From Dyadobacter sp. (lineage in GTDB: Bacteria; Bacteroidota; Bacteroidia; Cytophagales; Spirosomataceae), in contig NZ_JAGIAS010000008.1 in assembly GCF_017744695.1 (NCBI RefSeq), positions 203,082 through 267,081 of the forward strand: 64,000 bases of DNA. Reading direction: 5' to 3'. The notes under the pieces were generated by a model. The model was not told where the DNA came from and did not search any database. It saw only the letters and a program-made list of their open reading frames with translations. Shown one piece after another: positions 8,508 through 17,475 of this stretch; within the stretch, counting starts at the first letter, position 1, and each line of letters opens with the position of its first letter. Made by a program: the position numbers and the translations under genes.

Positions 8508-9815
8508 ATGAACGACTTCATAGCCGCCAGATCCCAAATGGCCCTTTCCCTGGGCTTTCACATCATATTTTCCTGCATCGGAATGGTCATGCCGTTTTTT
8601 ATGGCCGTTGCCCATTATTACTATCTCAAAACCGGCCAGACCGTTTATAAAAACGTTACGAAAGCTTGGAGCAAGGGAGTGGCCATTTTCTTCGCAACCG
8701 GCGCGGTGTCGGGTACGGTACTGTCGTTTGAGCTCGGGCTTTTGTGGCCGGAGTTTATGAAACATGCCGGGCCGATTTTCGGAATGCCGTTTTCCCTCGA
8801 AGGAACGGCATTTTTTATTGAAGCGATCGCGCTGGGCTTCTTTCTTTATGGTTGGGACCGGTTCAATCCCTGGTTTCATTGGTTCACGGGCGTGGTCGTG
8901 GGCGTGAGCGGGCTCGCGTCGGGCATACTTGTGGTCGCGGCTAATGCGTGGATGAACAGCCCGGCGGGTTTTGAACATATCAATGGACAATACCTTAATA
9001 TCGACCCCATTGCCGCGATGTTCAACGAAGCCTGGTTCTCGCAGGCCTTACACATGACGATCGCCGCATTCGCCGCAACAGGCTTCGCGGTCGCGGGAGT
9101 ACACGCGCTCATGATCCTGCGCGGGAGCAACGTGCTTTTCCATACCAAATCGTTCACGATCGCGGCCGTGTTCGGCTGCGCGGCGGCGCTCGTGCAGCCA
9201 TTGAGCGGCGATATTTCCGCCAAAGATGTGGCGATCAGGCAACCTGCAAAACTGGCTGCTATGGAAGCCCACTTTCATACCGAAAAATCAGCATCACTGA
9301 TTGTGGGAGGGATTCCCAACGAAGCAGAAAAAAAGGTCGACTTTGCGATCAAGCTACCAGGCTTCCTGAGCTTTTTGGCGCACGGCGATTTCAAGGCCGA
9401 AGTAACAGGCCTCGACCGCATTCCGGAAGAAAATCATCCGCCCGTCGCAGTAACCCATTACGCCTTCCAGATCATGATCGGGATGGGTATGGCGATGATG
9501 CTGGTGTCGGTGCTCTATTTTGCGGCACTATGGAAAAAACGAAAATGGTTGCAGGAGCCGTGGCTTTTGAAGCTGTTCGCCCTAGCGACACCGCTTGGTT
9601 TTATAGCCGTTGAAGCCGGTTGGACCGTTACCGAGGTCGGCCGCCAACCGTGGATCATCTACGGCATCATGCGCACCGCCGACGCGGTCACCCCCATGCC
9701 CGGCATCGCCTATTCATTTTATCTTTTCACAGCCATTTACGTCTCATTGGCAGCATTTGTAGTGTTTATGCTCTACCGGCAGATCCGGATGGTTGGGAAG
9801 TTGTACGATTTGTAA
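8508..9815 (+). CDS. cydA: Cytochrome bd ubiquinol oxidase subunit I
   Basis: This 435-residue integral membrane protein is the quinol-oxidising subunit of cytochrome bd, which reduces oxygen to water without pumping protons and has high oxygen affinity. Seen features: the N-terminal RSQMALSLGFHIIFSCIGM with the haem-ligand histidine at residue 18, SLEGTAFFIEAIALGFFLYG with the acidic proton-path residues, a short Q loop beginning near QPAKLAAMEAHF, and the GRQPWIIYG signature. At 435 residues it belongs to the short-Q-loop group rather than the long E. coli type (about 520). It forms the oxidase with cydB 179 bp downstream; the gap holds a repeat element. Confidence 0.95.
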   Translation: MNDFIAARSQMALSLGFHIIFSCIGMVMPFFMAVAHYYYLKTGQTVYKNVTKAWSKGVAIFFATGAVSGTVLSFELGLLWPEFMKHAGPIFGMPFSLEGTAFFIEAIALGFFLYGWDRFNPWFHWFTGVVVGVSGLASGILVVAANAWMNSPAGFEHINGQYLNIDPIAAMFNEAWFSQALHMTIAAFAATGFAVAGVHALMILRGSNVLFHTKSFTIAAVFGCAAALVQPLSGDISAKDVAIRQPAKLAAMEAHFHTEKSASLIVGGIPNEAEKKVDFAIKLPGFLSFLAHGDFKAEVTGLDRIPEENHPPVAVTHYAFQIMIGMGMAMMLVSVLYFAALWKKRKWLQEPWLLKLFALATPLGFIAVEAGWTVTEVGRQPWIIYGIMRTADAVTPMPGIAYSFYLFTAIYVSLAAFVVFMLYRQIRMVGKLYDL

Positions 9816-9818
9816 TCA

Positions 9819-9985
9819 GTGAATGAGTGAATGACTGAATAAATTAAGTCGGAAGTAGTCATGAAGTTGTAGAGTTCGTCACAAAAACATTGACTATACC
9901 CGACCCTCATTCACTTTCACTCGTTAACTGACTCATTCCCCGTTCCACGGCAGCTCATTCAATCATTCAATCATTCACTCATTCA
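9819..9985. repeat. Composite octamer-repeat element between cydA and cydB
   Basis: Left arm 9819-9840 consists of GAATGAGT-type 8-bp units. The right arm, at about 9907-9935 and 9955-9985, carries the same units in inverted orientation (ATTCACTC/AATCATTC). Between them is a core of 10-bp-phased GTC repeats (GTCGGAAGTA GTCATGAAGT from 9848). The core shares 24 of 29 positions with the minus strand of the element at 47365-47393. It fills nearly the whole 179-bp gap between the two oxidase genes. Confidence 0.75.
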
Positions 9986-9994
9986 AAACTAAAA

Positions 9995-11020
9995 ATGCTC
10001 TACATCGTCATCACATACCTCTGGGCGTCTATCCTGTTGTACCTGCTGCTGGGCGGGGCGGATTTTGGCGCGGGGATCATTGAGCTTTTTACCTCTCAGA
10101 AAAACAAGCAGATTACCCGCAAAACGTTGTACTCGGCCATCGGGCCTATCTGGGAAGCCAACCATATGTGGCTGATTATCGCGATTGTGATCCTGTTCGT
10201 CGGCTTTCCGGTAATCTATTCCACCATGTCGGTGAACCTGCATATTCCGCTCACCATCATGCTGATAGGCATTATCGCCCGCGGGACGGCGTTCACGTTC
10301 AGGCACTACGATGCGGTTGTAGATGATATGCAGCATCTCTACAATACCATTTTTGCCATTTCCAGCTTCACTACGCCGCTTTTTTTGGGGATCATTGCAG
10401 GAAGCGCGGTGTCGGGACATATCGATCCGCAAGCCGGTTCTTTTGTCGATGCCTACATTTTCAGCTGGCTGCATTGGTTTGCGGTCACGGTCGGATTGTT
10501 TACAGTATCGATTTGCGGATTTCTGGCATCCGTTTACCTGATCGGAGAAACCAATATAGAGCACGAGCGGCTGCGGTTTGCGCACAAAGCGCAGTTTTTC
10601 AATATCGCCGCCGTCATCTGCGGCGCACTGGTATTTATCGCCGCATGGTTTGAACATATCCCGCTGTTCGACTGGGTGTTCGGCAACTGGATCGGACGCA
10701 TTGCCATCCTTTCTGCTACGCTCTCGCTCGTTTGGATGTGGACGCTGTTATATCAGGGCAAAATCAGCCTGTTGCGACCGCTGGCTGGATTTCAGGTAAC
10801 AATGATCCTGCTAACGACGACTTTCAGGCATTTCCCCAATATCGTCATTCTGAAAGGGGGTGGCTATTTGTCGCTTACCGAGCATGCCGGACAGGAGAAA
10901 ACGATAGAGGCACTTGCCTGGGCACTGTTGCTGGGCAGCCTCCTGATCCTGCCAGCGCTTTTCTACCTGATTTACAGCTTTCAGAAAAAACCGGTCGGTT
11001 ACGAGGGACAGCTGCATTAG
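9995..11020 (+). CDS. cydB: Cytochrome bd ubiquinol oxidase subunit II
   Basis: This 341-residue protein of about eight to nine membrane helices is the partner of CydA. The N-terminus MLYIVITYLWASILLYLLLGGADFGAGI carries the family GGADFGxG motif, followed by IGPIWEANHMWLI and a RGTAFTFRHYD segment, all typical of CydB. The length is slightly below E. coli CydB (379). CydB is required for haem assembly and stability of the oxidase. No cydX-like small gene or cydDC exporter is visible nearby. Confidence 0.95.
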   Translation: MLYIVITYLWASILLYLLLGGADFGAGIIELFTSQKNKQITRKTLYSAIGPIWEANHMWLIIAIVILFVGFPVIYSTMSVNLHIPLTIMLIGIIARGTAFTFRHYDAVVDDMQHLYNTIFAISSFTTPLFLGIIAGSAVSGHIDPQAGSFVDAYIFSWLHWFAVTVGLFTVSICGFLASVYLIGETNIEHERLRFAHKAQFFNIAAVICGALVFIAAWFEHIPLFDWVFGNWIGRIAILSATLSLVWMWTLLYQGKISLLRPLAGFQVTMILLTTTFRHFPNIVILKGGGYLSLTEHAGQEKTIEALAWALLLGSLLILPALFYLIYSFQKKPVGYEGQLH

Positions 11021-11195
11021 AACCCTGTTCAAAATCTTGTAAAATCAGGTTGGTTTGGGGCTGCCGTTCCTTTCAATAACCGTTTGGTACCATACGGACA
11101 TTGGAATAAGCTGGGTTGTGCCCGTTATCATACTTTGTGAAAAAATCGCAGCCGGGTAAGCTGCATTCACAAGGTATTTTAACACTATACCCACT

Positions 11196-11942
11196 ATGAT
11201 AAAAGCGCTGATCATCGACGACGAGCCCAGAGCCCGCAATGTTTTGCACCAGCTTATCATCAGTTTCGTACCCGAAATCACGGAGGTACGGACTGCCGCA
11301 TCCGTGGAAGAGGCCAAGGGCGTGCTGGAATTCTATCAGCCCAACCTGGTTTTCCTCGACGTGGAGATGCCCCACCAGAACGGGTTCGACTTTTTGCAGC
11401 TCCCCAACAACCCCGATTTCGACGTCATCTTCATTACAGCCCACAACCAGTACGCCATCCAGGCGATCCGTTTCAGCGCGCTGGACTATCTGCTGAAACC
11501 CATTAGTCCGGAAGACCTGAAAGAAGCGGTAAAGCGGCACCAGACCAAGAGCGAAAGCTCCCGGCAGCGCAAAATGCTGTTCGAAAACCTGGCCGCCAAT
11601 ATCGACAAACGGGATGTCAAGGATTTCAGGCTGGCGGTACCTTCGAGCGAAGGCGTTTTCTTTTTTTTGGTCCATGAAATACTCCGTCTGGAAGCCGACC
11701 GGAACTACACGATCATCCACCTGATCAACAAAAGGCCATTCATTGCGAGCAAAACGCTGAAACATTTCGAGGATATGCTCGCCAAATTCCGTTTCATCCG
11801 GACCCATAAGTCCCACCTGGTCAACCTCGACCATATTATCCGGATCAGCAATAACAACGAGTTCATCATACTCTCGGATGGCTCACGCATCGAGGTCTCA
11901 CGCAGGAAAAAGGACGAAGTTCAGCGGCAGCTTAACATCTGA
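11196..11942 (+). CDS. LytTR-family response regulator
   Basis: This 248-residue response regulator has a receiver domain (1-120) with the acidic pocket IIDDEPRAR and phosphoacceptor aspartate 55 in LVFLDVEMPHQNGFDF. The DNA-binding LytTR domain occupies about 145-248 (EILRLEADRNYTIIHL; FIRTHKSHLVNLDHI). Such regulators usually pair with a 7TM or LytS-type histidine kinase, but no kinase gene is adjacent, so it is an orphan in this window. The start at ATG 11196 places IIDDE at the usual position. The neighbours (cydB upstream, fucP downstream) are each separated by more than 130 bp and do not indicate a target. Confidence 0.9.
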   Translation: MIKALIIDDEPRARNVLHQLIISFVPEITEVRTAASVEEAKGVLEFYQPNLVFLDVEMPHQNGFDFLQLPNNPDFDVIFITAHNQYAIQAIRFSALDYLLKPISPEDLKEAVKRHQTKSESSRQRKMLFENLAANIDKRDVKDFRLAVPSSEGVFFFLVHEILRLEADRNYTIIHLINKRPFIASKTLKHFEDMLAKFRFIRTHKSHLVNLDHIIRISNNNEFIILSDGSRIEVSRRKKDEVQRQLNI

Positions 11943-12077
11943 AATCCAGTCTTTGCAAAACAATGTATCGGAATATTTATGGGGCAAAGAAGCATTTCCC
12001 CCTAAAAAAATATAATTCCTTTGCATTGTTTTGTTTTACTTTACAGCCGTTCCTGCATCTATTAATTTTTAACCTTT

Positions 12078-13331
12078 ATGACCGATCGTAAGACGCGGCT
12101 GGCTGTCATCCTCATCACGTCACTGTTTTTCCTCTGGGGTTTTGCCCTCAATCTCAACCCGATCCTGATTCCGCATTTAAAAAAAGCCTGTCAACTCAGC
12201 GACTTTCAATCGGCGCTGATCGACTCCGCTTCCTACATTGCCTACTTTCTGATCGCATTACCCGCCGGGCTTTTCATGAAAAAGTATGGGTATAAGGCAG
12301 GTATCGCTTTTGGATTGCTGCTCTTTGCCACCGGCTCATTTCTTTTTTATCCTGCTGCCGAAATGCGGCATTTCGGATTCTTCCTGTTCGCATTGTTTGT
12401 GATCGCCAGCGGGTTAACCATGCTCGAAACGGCGGCGAATCCTTACATTACCGTATTGGGCGACGCCGATTCCGCTACACAGCGGCTCAATTTCGCCCAG
12501 TCCTTCAACGGCCTGGCGGCATTTCTGGCGCCATTAATGGGCGGCAAATTCATCCTTTCCGGGAAAACGCTCAGCGAGGCTGAACACCAGGCTATGTCCC
12601 CCGACCAACTGAATGCCTATCTGAACGAAGAAGCATCGTCGGTACAAATTCCGTTTATACTAATAGGACTGGTCGTACTGTTCGTGGCGGTAATGATCTG
12701 GCGGACTTCGCTGCCTGAAATCAAGGAGGAGGAAGAAGTAGAACAAAAGCCGAGCGGCTCGATCTGGGGCGAAAAAAACCTGATCCTTGGAACCACAGCG
12801 CAGTTCTTTTATGTAGGTGCGCAGGTTTGTATCAGCAGCTTCTTTATCCGTTTCGCTGATCATGTAGCCGGTATCGATGAAAAAACGGCTGCGTACCTGC
12901 TCTCCGGCGCACTGCTGGCATTCATGATAGGCCGGTTTATCGGTACTTACCTGATGCGTTTTGTAGCGCCGCCTCGCCTGCTGGCCATTTACAGTGTTGC
13001 CAATATCGTTTTACTCATTATAGCAGTACTCACCGACGGCATGTTCTCGGTTTACGCGCTGGTGGGTGTCGAATTCTTCATGTCGATCATGTTCCCGACC
13101 ATCTTCGCATTGAGCATCCGCGGATTGGGTGAAAAAACCAAGATCGGGTCTTCGCTGGTGATCATGTCGATCGTGGGCGGCGCGTTTTTCCCGGTAATTA
13201 TGGGACAAGTGTCGGATATTTCGTCCATTCAAACAGCCTACATAGTCCCTGCGGTGTGTTTTCTGGTAGTACTATACTTCGCGATCCGTAACAGCTCTGT
13301 GAAGAGCGTGACGCTGAGCACTTCGCACTAA
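12078..13331 (+). CDS. fucP: FucP-type MFS sugar:proton symporter
   Basis: This 417-residue major facilitator protein has twelve predicted membrane segments. It matches the FHS/FucP group: FFLWGFALNLNPILIPHLKK at the N-terminus, a TMLETAANPYITVLGD segment (conserved E/N/P residues of the FucP family), and LNFAQSFNGLAAFLAP. FucP proteins import L-fucose, and some relatives import glucose, galactose or other 6-deoxy sugars. The next two genes, 41 bp and 10 bp downstream, encode sugar-type dehydrogenases, so this is the uptake step of a small sugar-oxidation operon. L-fucose is the best guess for substrate. Confidence 0.85.
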   Translation: MTDRKTRLAVILITSLFFLWGFALNLNPILIPHLKKACQLSDFQSALIDSASYIAYFLIALPAGLFMKKYGYKAGIAFGLLLFATGSFLFYPAAEMRHFGFFLFALFVIASGLTMLETAANPYITVLGDADSATQRLNFAQSFNGLAAFLAPLMGGKFILSGKTLSEAEHQAMSPDQLNAYLNEEASSVQIPFILIGLVVLFVAVMIWRTSLPEIKEEEEVEQKPSGSIWGEKNLILGTTAQFFYVGAQVCISSFFIRFADHVAGIDEKTAAYLLSGALLAFMIGRFIGTYLMRFVAPPRLLAIYSVANIVLLIIAVLTDGMFSVYALVGVEFFMSIMFPTIFALSIRGLGEKTKIGSSLVIMSIVGGAFFPVIMGQVSDISSIQTAYIVPAVCFLVVLYFAIRNSSVKSVTLSTSH

Positions 13332-13371
13332 CAACTAAGCAATTCATTTATAAGTTTTTATATTAATCATA

Positions 13372-14160
13372 ATGGATTTAAAACTTCAAAACAAGGTGGT
13401 CATCGTGACCGGCGGGGCCAAAGGTATTGGCGAGGGCATTGTACAAGTGCTGGCGTCCGAAGGCGCGATTCCCGTGATCGTCGGCAGAAACGCGGAAGAC
13501 AACCAGAAGGTCGTCGACGCACTGGCGGCGGCAGGTAAAGAGTCTTTTCAGATTGCAGCAGAGCTCACTCAGCCTGAGGCATCCGAAAAAGCGGTTAATG
13601 CGGTTCTGGAAAAATATGGACGGATCGACGGCCTGGTCAATAATGCGGGTGTAAATGATGGTGTGGGCCTTGAAAACGGCACTTATGACGGATTCATAGC
13701 TTCCTTGCACAAAAACGTCGTGCATTACTACCTGATGGCGCATTATGCATTGCCTGCTTTGAAAGCATCCAAAGGCTCCATCGTAAATATCAGTTCCAAA
13801 ACTGCGGACACGGGCCAGGGCGGAACGTCTGCCTATGCCGCTTCCAACGGAGGGCGTAATGCGTTGACGCGCGAATGGGCGGTGGAACTACTCAAATACG
13901 GCATCCGCGTAAACTCGGTGATCGTAGCAGAATGCTGGACGCCGCTTTACGAAAAATGGATCGAAACACTGCCTAATCCAAAGGAAAAACTGGCGTCGAT
14001 TACGGCGAATATCCCCTTGGGAAACCGCATGACAACCGCGGAAGAAATCGCGAACATGACCGTTTTCCTGCTTTCGGAAAGATCCAGCCATACTACGGGA
14101 CAGCTCATTTACGTCGACGGCGGCTACGTCCACCTCGATCGCGCGCTGGCCAATTCCTGA
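13372..14160 (+). CDS. SDR oxidoreductase, L-fucose dehydrogenase-like, catalytic Lys replaced
   Basis: This 262-residue short-chain dehydrogenase has the cofactor motif TGGAKGIG (13-20), NNAG (90-93), catalytic serine near 141 and tyrosine 155. The normal YxxxK reads YAASN, so asparagine 159 stands where the lysine that orients the cofactor is expected; the codon is AAC at 13846-13848. The rest of the fold, including the C-terminal YVDGGY, is intact. The gene lies between the FucP-type transporter and a zinc dehydrogenase, so oxidation of a fucose-type sugar or its ketodeoxy acid is inferred. Either the enzyme works with an alternative residue or it is catalytically altered. Confidence 0.82.
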   Translation: MDLKLQNKVVIVTGGAKGIGEGIVQVLASEGAIPVIVGRNAEDNQKVVDALAAAGKESFQIAAELTQPEASEKAVNAVLEKYGRIDGLVNNAGVNDGVGLENGTYDGFIASLHKNVVHYYLMAHYALPALKASKGSIVNISSKTADTGQGGTSAYAASNGGRNALTREWAVELLKYGIRVNSVIVAECWTPLYEKWIETLPNPKEKLASITANIPLGNRMTTAEEIANMTVFLLSERSSHTTGQLIYVDGGYVHLDRALANS

Positions 14161-14169
14161 TCACGATCC

Positions 14170-15183
14170 ATGGAAATACTCGTTTGTACCACGCCCGGCT
14201 CGTTCTCTTACGAACAAGCCGAGGCGCCGGTGGCCACGCCGGGGCACACCCTATTGAAAATCAAAAGAATAGGCATTTGCGGAACCGACTTGCACGCCTA
14301 TGAGGGTACTCAGCCATTCTTTAACTACCCCAGAATACTCGGCCACGAGCTGGCCGGAGAGATCGTGGAAACCGATGCGCCGGGTTTTGCAAAAGGCGAA
14401 GCGGTAACATTTGTCCCCTACTTCAACTGCGGTAAATGCGTTGCATGCCGGAATGGCAAGCCAAACTGCTGCACGAGCCTGAAAGTGTCGGGCGTGCATA
14501 TCGACGGCGGTATGGTGGAATACCTCTCCGTGCCCTCCTATTCGCTGGTGCATGGCGACGGCCTGAGCTTCGATGAGCTTGCACTCGTGGAGCCGCTCGC
14601 CATAGGCGCGCATGGCGTGCGCCGCGCAGATGTGCGTAAGGACGAGTTTGTACTTGTGGTCGGCGCGGGACCTATTGGTTTGGGGACGATGGAATTTGCC
14701 CGCATTGCCGGCGGAAGTGTAATCGCCCTGGATATCAACGACCAGCGTCTTGCATTCTGCCGGGAGCGCATTGACGTGCAGCATACCATCAATGGCCTCC
14801 ATGAAAATGTGGCCGAACGCCTGGCCGAAATCACCAGCGGCGATATGCCCACCGTGGTCATCGACGCTACCGGCAACTTACGGGCGATCAACACCGCGTT
14901 CGCTTACCTGGCTCATGGAGGCAGATATGTGCTCGTAGGCCTCCAAAAAGGCGAAATCGCATTCAGCCACCCCGAATTTCACAAGCGGGAAGCGACATTA
15001 ATGAGCAGCCGCAACGCTACCCGCGCCGATTTCGAGCATGTGATCCATAGCATGAAAAACGGTTTGGTCGACCCGAAAACATACATCACCCACCGCGTTG
15101 TATTCAGGCAAGTGAAGGATGAATTCGAAGGCTGGCTCGACCCGGCAAACGGGGTGATCAAGGCGATGGTTGAGATGGATTAG
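14170..15183 (+). CDS. Zinc-dependent alcohol/sugar dehydrogenase (MDR family)
   Basis: This 337-residue medium-chain dehydrogenase has catalytic zinc ligands in GICGTDLHAYEG and the GHELAGEIVE motif. The structural zinc cluster is partly altered (CGKCVACRNGKPNCC keeps four cysteines), and the Rossmann motif is VVGAGPIGLGTMEFA (about 160-175). It is related to sorbitol, threonine and galactitol dehydrogenases. It starts 10 bp after the SDR stop and is very likely co-transcribed with it and the FucP-type transporter. I infer oxidation of a sugar, sugar alcohol or sugar acid intermediate in the same pathway, for example L-fuconate. Confidence 0.85.
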   Translation: MEILVCTTPGSFSYEQAEAPVATPGHTLLKIKRIGICGTDLHAYEGTQPFFNYPRILGHELAGEIVETDAPGFAKGEAVTFVPYFNCGKCVACRNGKPNCCTSLKVSGVHIDGGMVEYLSVPSYSLVHGDGLSFDELALVEPLAIGAHGVRRADVRKDEFVLVVGAGPIGLGTMEFARIAGGSVIALDINDQRLAFCRERIDVQHTINGLHENVAERLAEITSGDMPTVVIDATGNLRAINTAFAYLAHGGRYVLVGLQKGEIAFSHPEFHKREATLMSSRNATRADFEHVIHSMKNGLVDPKTYITHRVVFRQVKDEFEGWLDPANGVIKAMVEMD

Positions 15184-15192
15184 CCGGAGCCG

Positions 15193-15222
15193 GTCAGGGC
15201 TTGTCAGGATTGGTCATTTGTT
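15193..15222. repeat. 10-bp-phased GTCAGG repeat
   Basis: Three units, GTCAGGGCTT, GTCAGGATTG and GTCATTTGTT, follow each other at exactly 10 bp in the 68-bp gap between two convergent genes. They resemble the core of the composite elements at 9848-9888 and 47331-47352. No flanking octamer arrays are seen here. Confidence 0.6.
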
Positions 15223-15251
15223 GTTAGCTGTATATTCGGCGGTCTGTTTTG

Positions 15252-16370
15252 TCAGTTCGTTTTTTTATAGTTCACAATGGCCCAGCTGTTTAGAATCAGA
15301 GCCATTAATGACACTATTCCAACATGCGGCAATACGTCGGCAAAGTTGCTGCCTTTGAGAATAACCATCCGCATTACCTCGATCATGTAACGCACCGGAT
15401 TGACGCGCGTGATCAGTTTTGCCCATTCGGGCATGCTGTCGATCGAAGTGAACAGGCCACCGAGCAATATGAACAGCATCATGAAAAAGAACATGATGAA
15501 CATGGCCTGCTGCTGGGTGTCACAAAACGTCGATACCAGCAGGCCAAAGCCCAGAACAGCCAGTAAGTACACCGAAATAAAGGCGTAGAGCGTCAGCAAA
15601 CTGCCTACCGGGACGATCCCGTACACAAACCGCGCCACCAGCAGGCCGATCGTGAAGACGATATTGGCCAAAACCCAGAAAGGGATCAGTTTTCCCAATA
15701 TAAAAATGTGCTTCTTGATCGGCGTTACGTTGATCTGCTCGATCGTCCCGATTTCCTTTTCCCGTACGATATTCAATGCCGACAGAAATCCGCCAACCAT
15801 TGTTACCAAAATCGCAAGTATCCCCGGGACGATAAATACCTTGTAATTCAACACAGGGTTAAACCAGTTGGAGGTTACCACGTCGATTACCGGGAACTGG
15901 CTGAACCTCGGTGGTGTGACCAGCTGCATCCGGATATCCGCATTGAAATCGCCGATGATACTTCCCAGATAGGAACCACCCAGGCTCGCCTTCGTACCAT
16001 TGATCGCGTTCACGGCAACAAAGAGCTTTTCGTGATCCTCCCGGATCAGGTTTCTTTCAAAATCGTGGGGAATTTCCAGTATCAGGTCCGCCTTATCCGA
16101 CTCTATCAGTTTAAATGCCTCATTGAATGACGCGCTATAACCGGCAAGCCGGAAGTAGCCGGATGCAATGATTTTGGAAATCAGTTTTTGAGAATAGGGA
16201 GATTTATCATGATCGACCACCGACAAATTGATATTCCTGACCTCATAGTCGGCAGCAAGCGGCATTAATATCAGCTGCACCATCGGCATGAAAAAGATCA
16301 TCGCCACGATAGATTTGTCCCTGAAAATCTGCCGGAATTCTTTGCGTAATAAAAATCGTAGTGTCCTCAT
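15252..16370 (-). CDS. ABC-2 type transporter permease (YbhR/YbhS-like)
   Basis: This 372-residue permease has one N-terminal membrane helix (KSIVAMIFFMPMVQLILMP), a large extracytoplasmic domain of about 150 residues, and five C-terminal helices, the layout of YbhR/YbhS-type ABC-2 permeases. It is the last gene of an efflux operon. Its ATG overlaps the stop of the preceding permease by 4 bp (ATGA), indicating translational coupling. With its sibling it would form the heterodimeric membrane channel energised by the two ATPases upstream, probably exporting drugs, other toxic compounds or lipids. Confidence 0.88.
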   Translation of the reverse strand: MRTLRFLLRKEFRQIFRDKSIVAMIFFMPMVQLILMPLAADYEVRNINLSVVDHDKSPYSQKLISKIIASGYFRLAGYSASFNEAFKLIESDKADLILEIPHDFERNLIREDHEKLFVAVNAINGTKASLGGSYLGSIIGDFNADIRMQLVTPPRFSQFPVIDVVTSNWFNPVLNYKVFIVPGILAILVTMVGGFLSALNIVREKEIGTIEQINVTPIKKHIFILGKLIPFWVLANIVFTIGLLVARFVYGIVPVGSLLTLYAFISVYLLAVLGFGLLVSTFCDTQQQAMFIMFFFMMLFILLGGLFTSIDSMPEWAKLITRVNPVRYMIEVMRMVILKGSNFADVLPHVGIVSLMALILNSWAIVNYKKTN

Positions 16371-17473
16371 TGCAAACGGATTTTAAAGCTTTTCAAACTC
16401 ACCAGCAGCAGAAATACAGTCATCCCGAACAAAATCAGGGTTTCCTTCCAGAGCGAAGCCAATCCTAACCCCTTAATCATGATCGATTTGACGATAATGT
16501 AAAACCATTTGGAAGGCACGATGTTGGAAATCACCTGCAAGGGCAGCGGCATGTTCTCGATCGGAAACAGAAAACCGCTGAATATCATCGTCGGCAACAG
16601 CATGCCCATCAGTGAAATGAGCATCGCAATCTGCTGTGAGGAGGTTTTAATGGAGATGAAAATACCCAGCGCCAGACAAGTGATGATAAACAAGGTGCTT
16701 TCCGCGAACAGCAGCACCACACTTCCTTTTACGGGCAAATCCAGTACAAAAACGCTCAGCAACAATATCGCCGTCACATTGATCAGCGACAATGCGAGGT
16801 ATGGAAATGCTTTCGCAAATATCACCAGCACCGGTTTGAATGGCGATACGAGCAGAATTTCCATCGTTCCGGTTTCTTTTTCGCGAACGATGGAGATAGC
16901 CGTCATCATCACCGAAACCAAGAGTAACACCAGTGCCATCACGCCCGGCACAAAACCGTGAGCACCTTTGAGCTGCGGATTATAGAGCATGCGTACCTCG
17001 GGTGTAATGCGGTAAGGGATTTGCAGGTTCTGGTTGACCTCATTCTGGTAATCCATGATGATCGACGACAGGTAGTTCGTGATCATACTCGCCGTGTTCA
17101 CATCGCTGGCATCGGTAATAAGCTGGATCTGGGCCTTGTTATGATGCAGCAAATCTTCATTGAAATTGGCCGGGAACACTACCACAGCCTTGATTTTACC
17201 TTTCTGAAACGTACCCAGTATTTCCTTATGGCTTAATGCAGCCTGCCGGATGTTGAAATACCTGCTCGATCCGATCTTCGTAAGCAGCTCCTGCGAAGCA
17301 TTATCCTTGGCATAGTCCACGACCAGGATTTCAGAATCCTTCACCTCGTTGGTCAATGCAAAACCGAAGATTAATATCTGCGCGATGGGCATTCCAAACA
17401 GGATCAGCAACGTGCGGCGGTCGCGGAGTACGTGGTAAAATTCCTTTCTGACAAATGCGAGAAATTGTTTCAT
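16367..17473 (-). CDS. ABC-2 type transporter permease (YbhR/YbhS-like)
   Basis: This 368-residue paralogue of the next permease begins MKQFLAFVRKEFYHVLRDRR and has the same helix-extracytoplasmic domain-five-helix layout. The open frame extends 47 codons upstream through the end of the ATPase gene, but that translation is not protein-like. ATG 17473 lies 2 bp after the ATPase stop and gives the family N-terminus, so it is chosen. It pairs with the following permease in a tripartite efflux system with the HlyD-type adaptor and TolC. Confidence 0.88.
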   Translation of the reverse strand: MKQFLAFVRKEFYHVLRDRRTLLILFGMPIAQILIFGFALTNEVKDSEILVVDYAKDNASQELLTKIGSSRYFNIRQAALSHKEILGTFQKGKIKAVVVFPANFNEDLLHHNKAQIQLITDASDVNTASMITNYLSSIIMDYQNEVNQNLQIPYRITPEVRMLYNPQLKGAHGFVPGVMALVLLLVSVMMTAISIVREKETGTMEILLVSPFKPVLVIFAKAFPYLALSLINVTAILLLSVFVLDLPVKGSVVLLFAESTLFIITCLALGIFISIKTSSQQIAMLISLMGMLLPTMIFSGFLFPIENMPLPLQVISNIVPSKWFYIIVKSIMIKGLGLASLWKETLILFGMTVFLLLVSLKSFKIRLQ

Positions 17474-17475
17474 GG

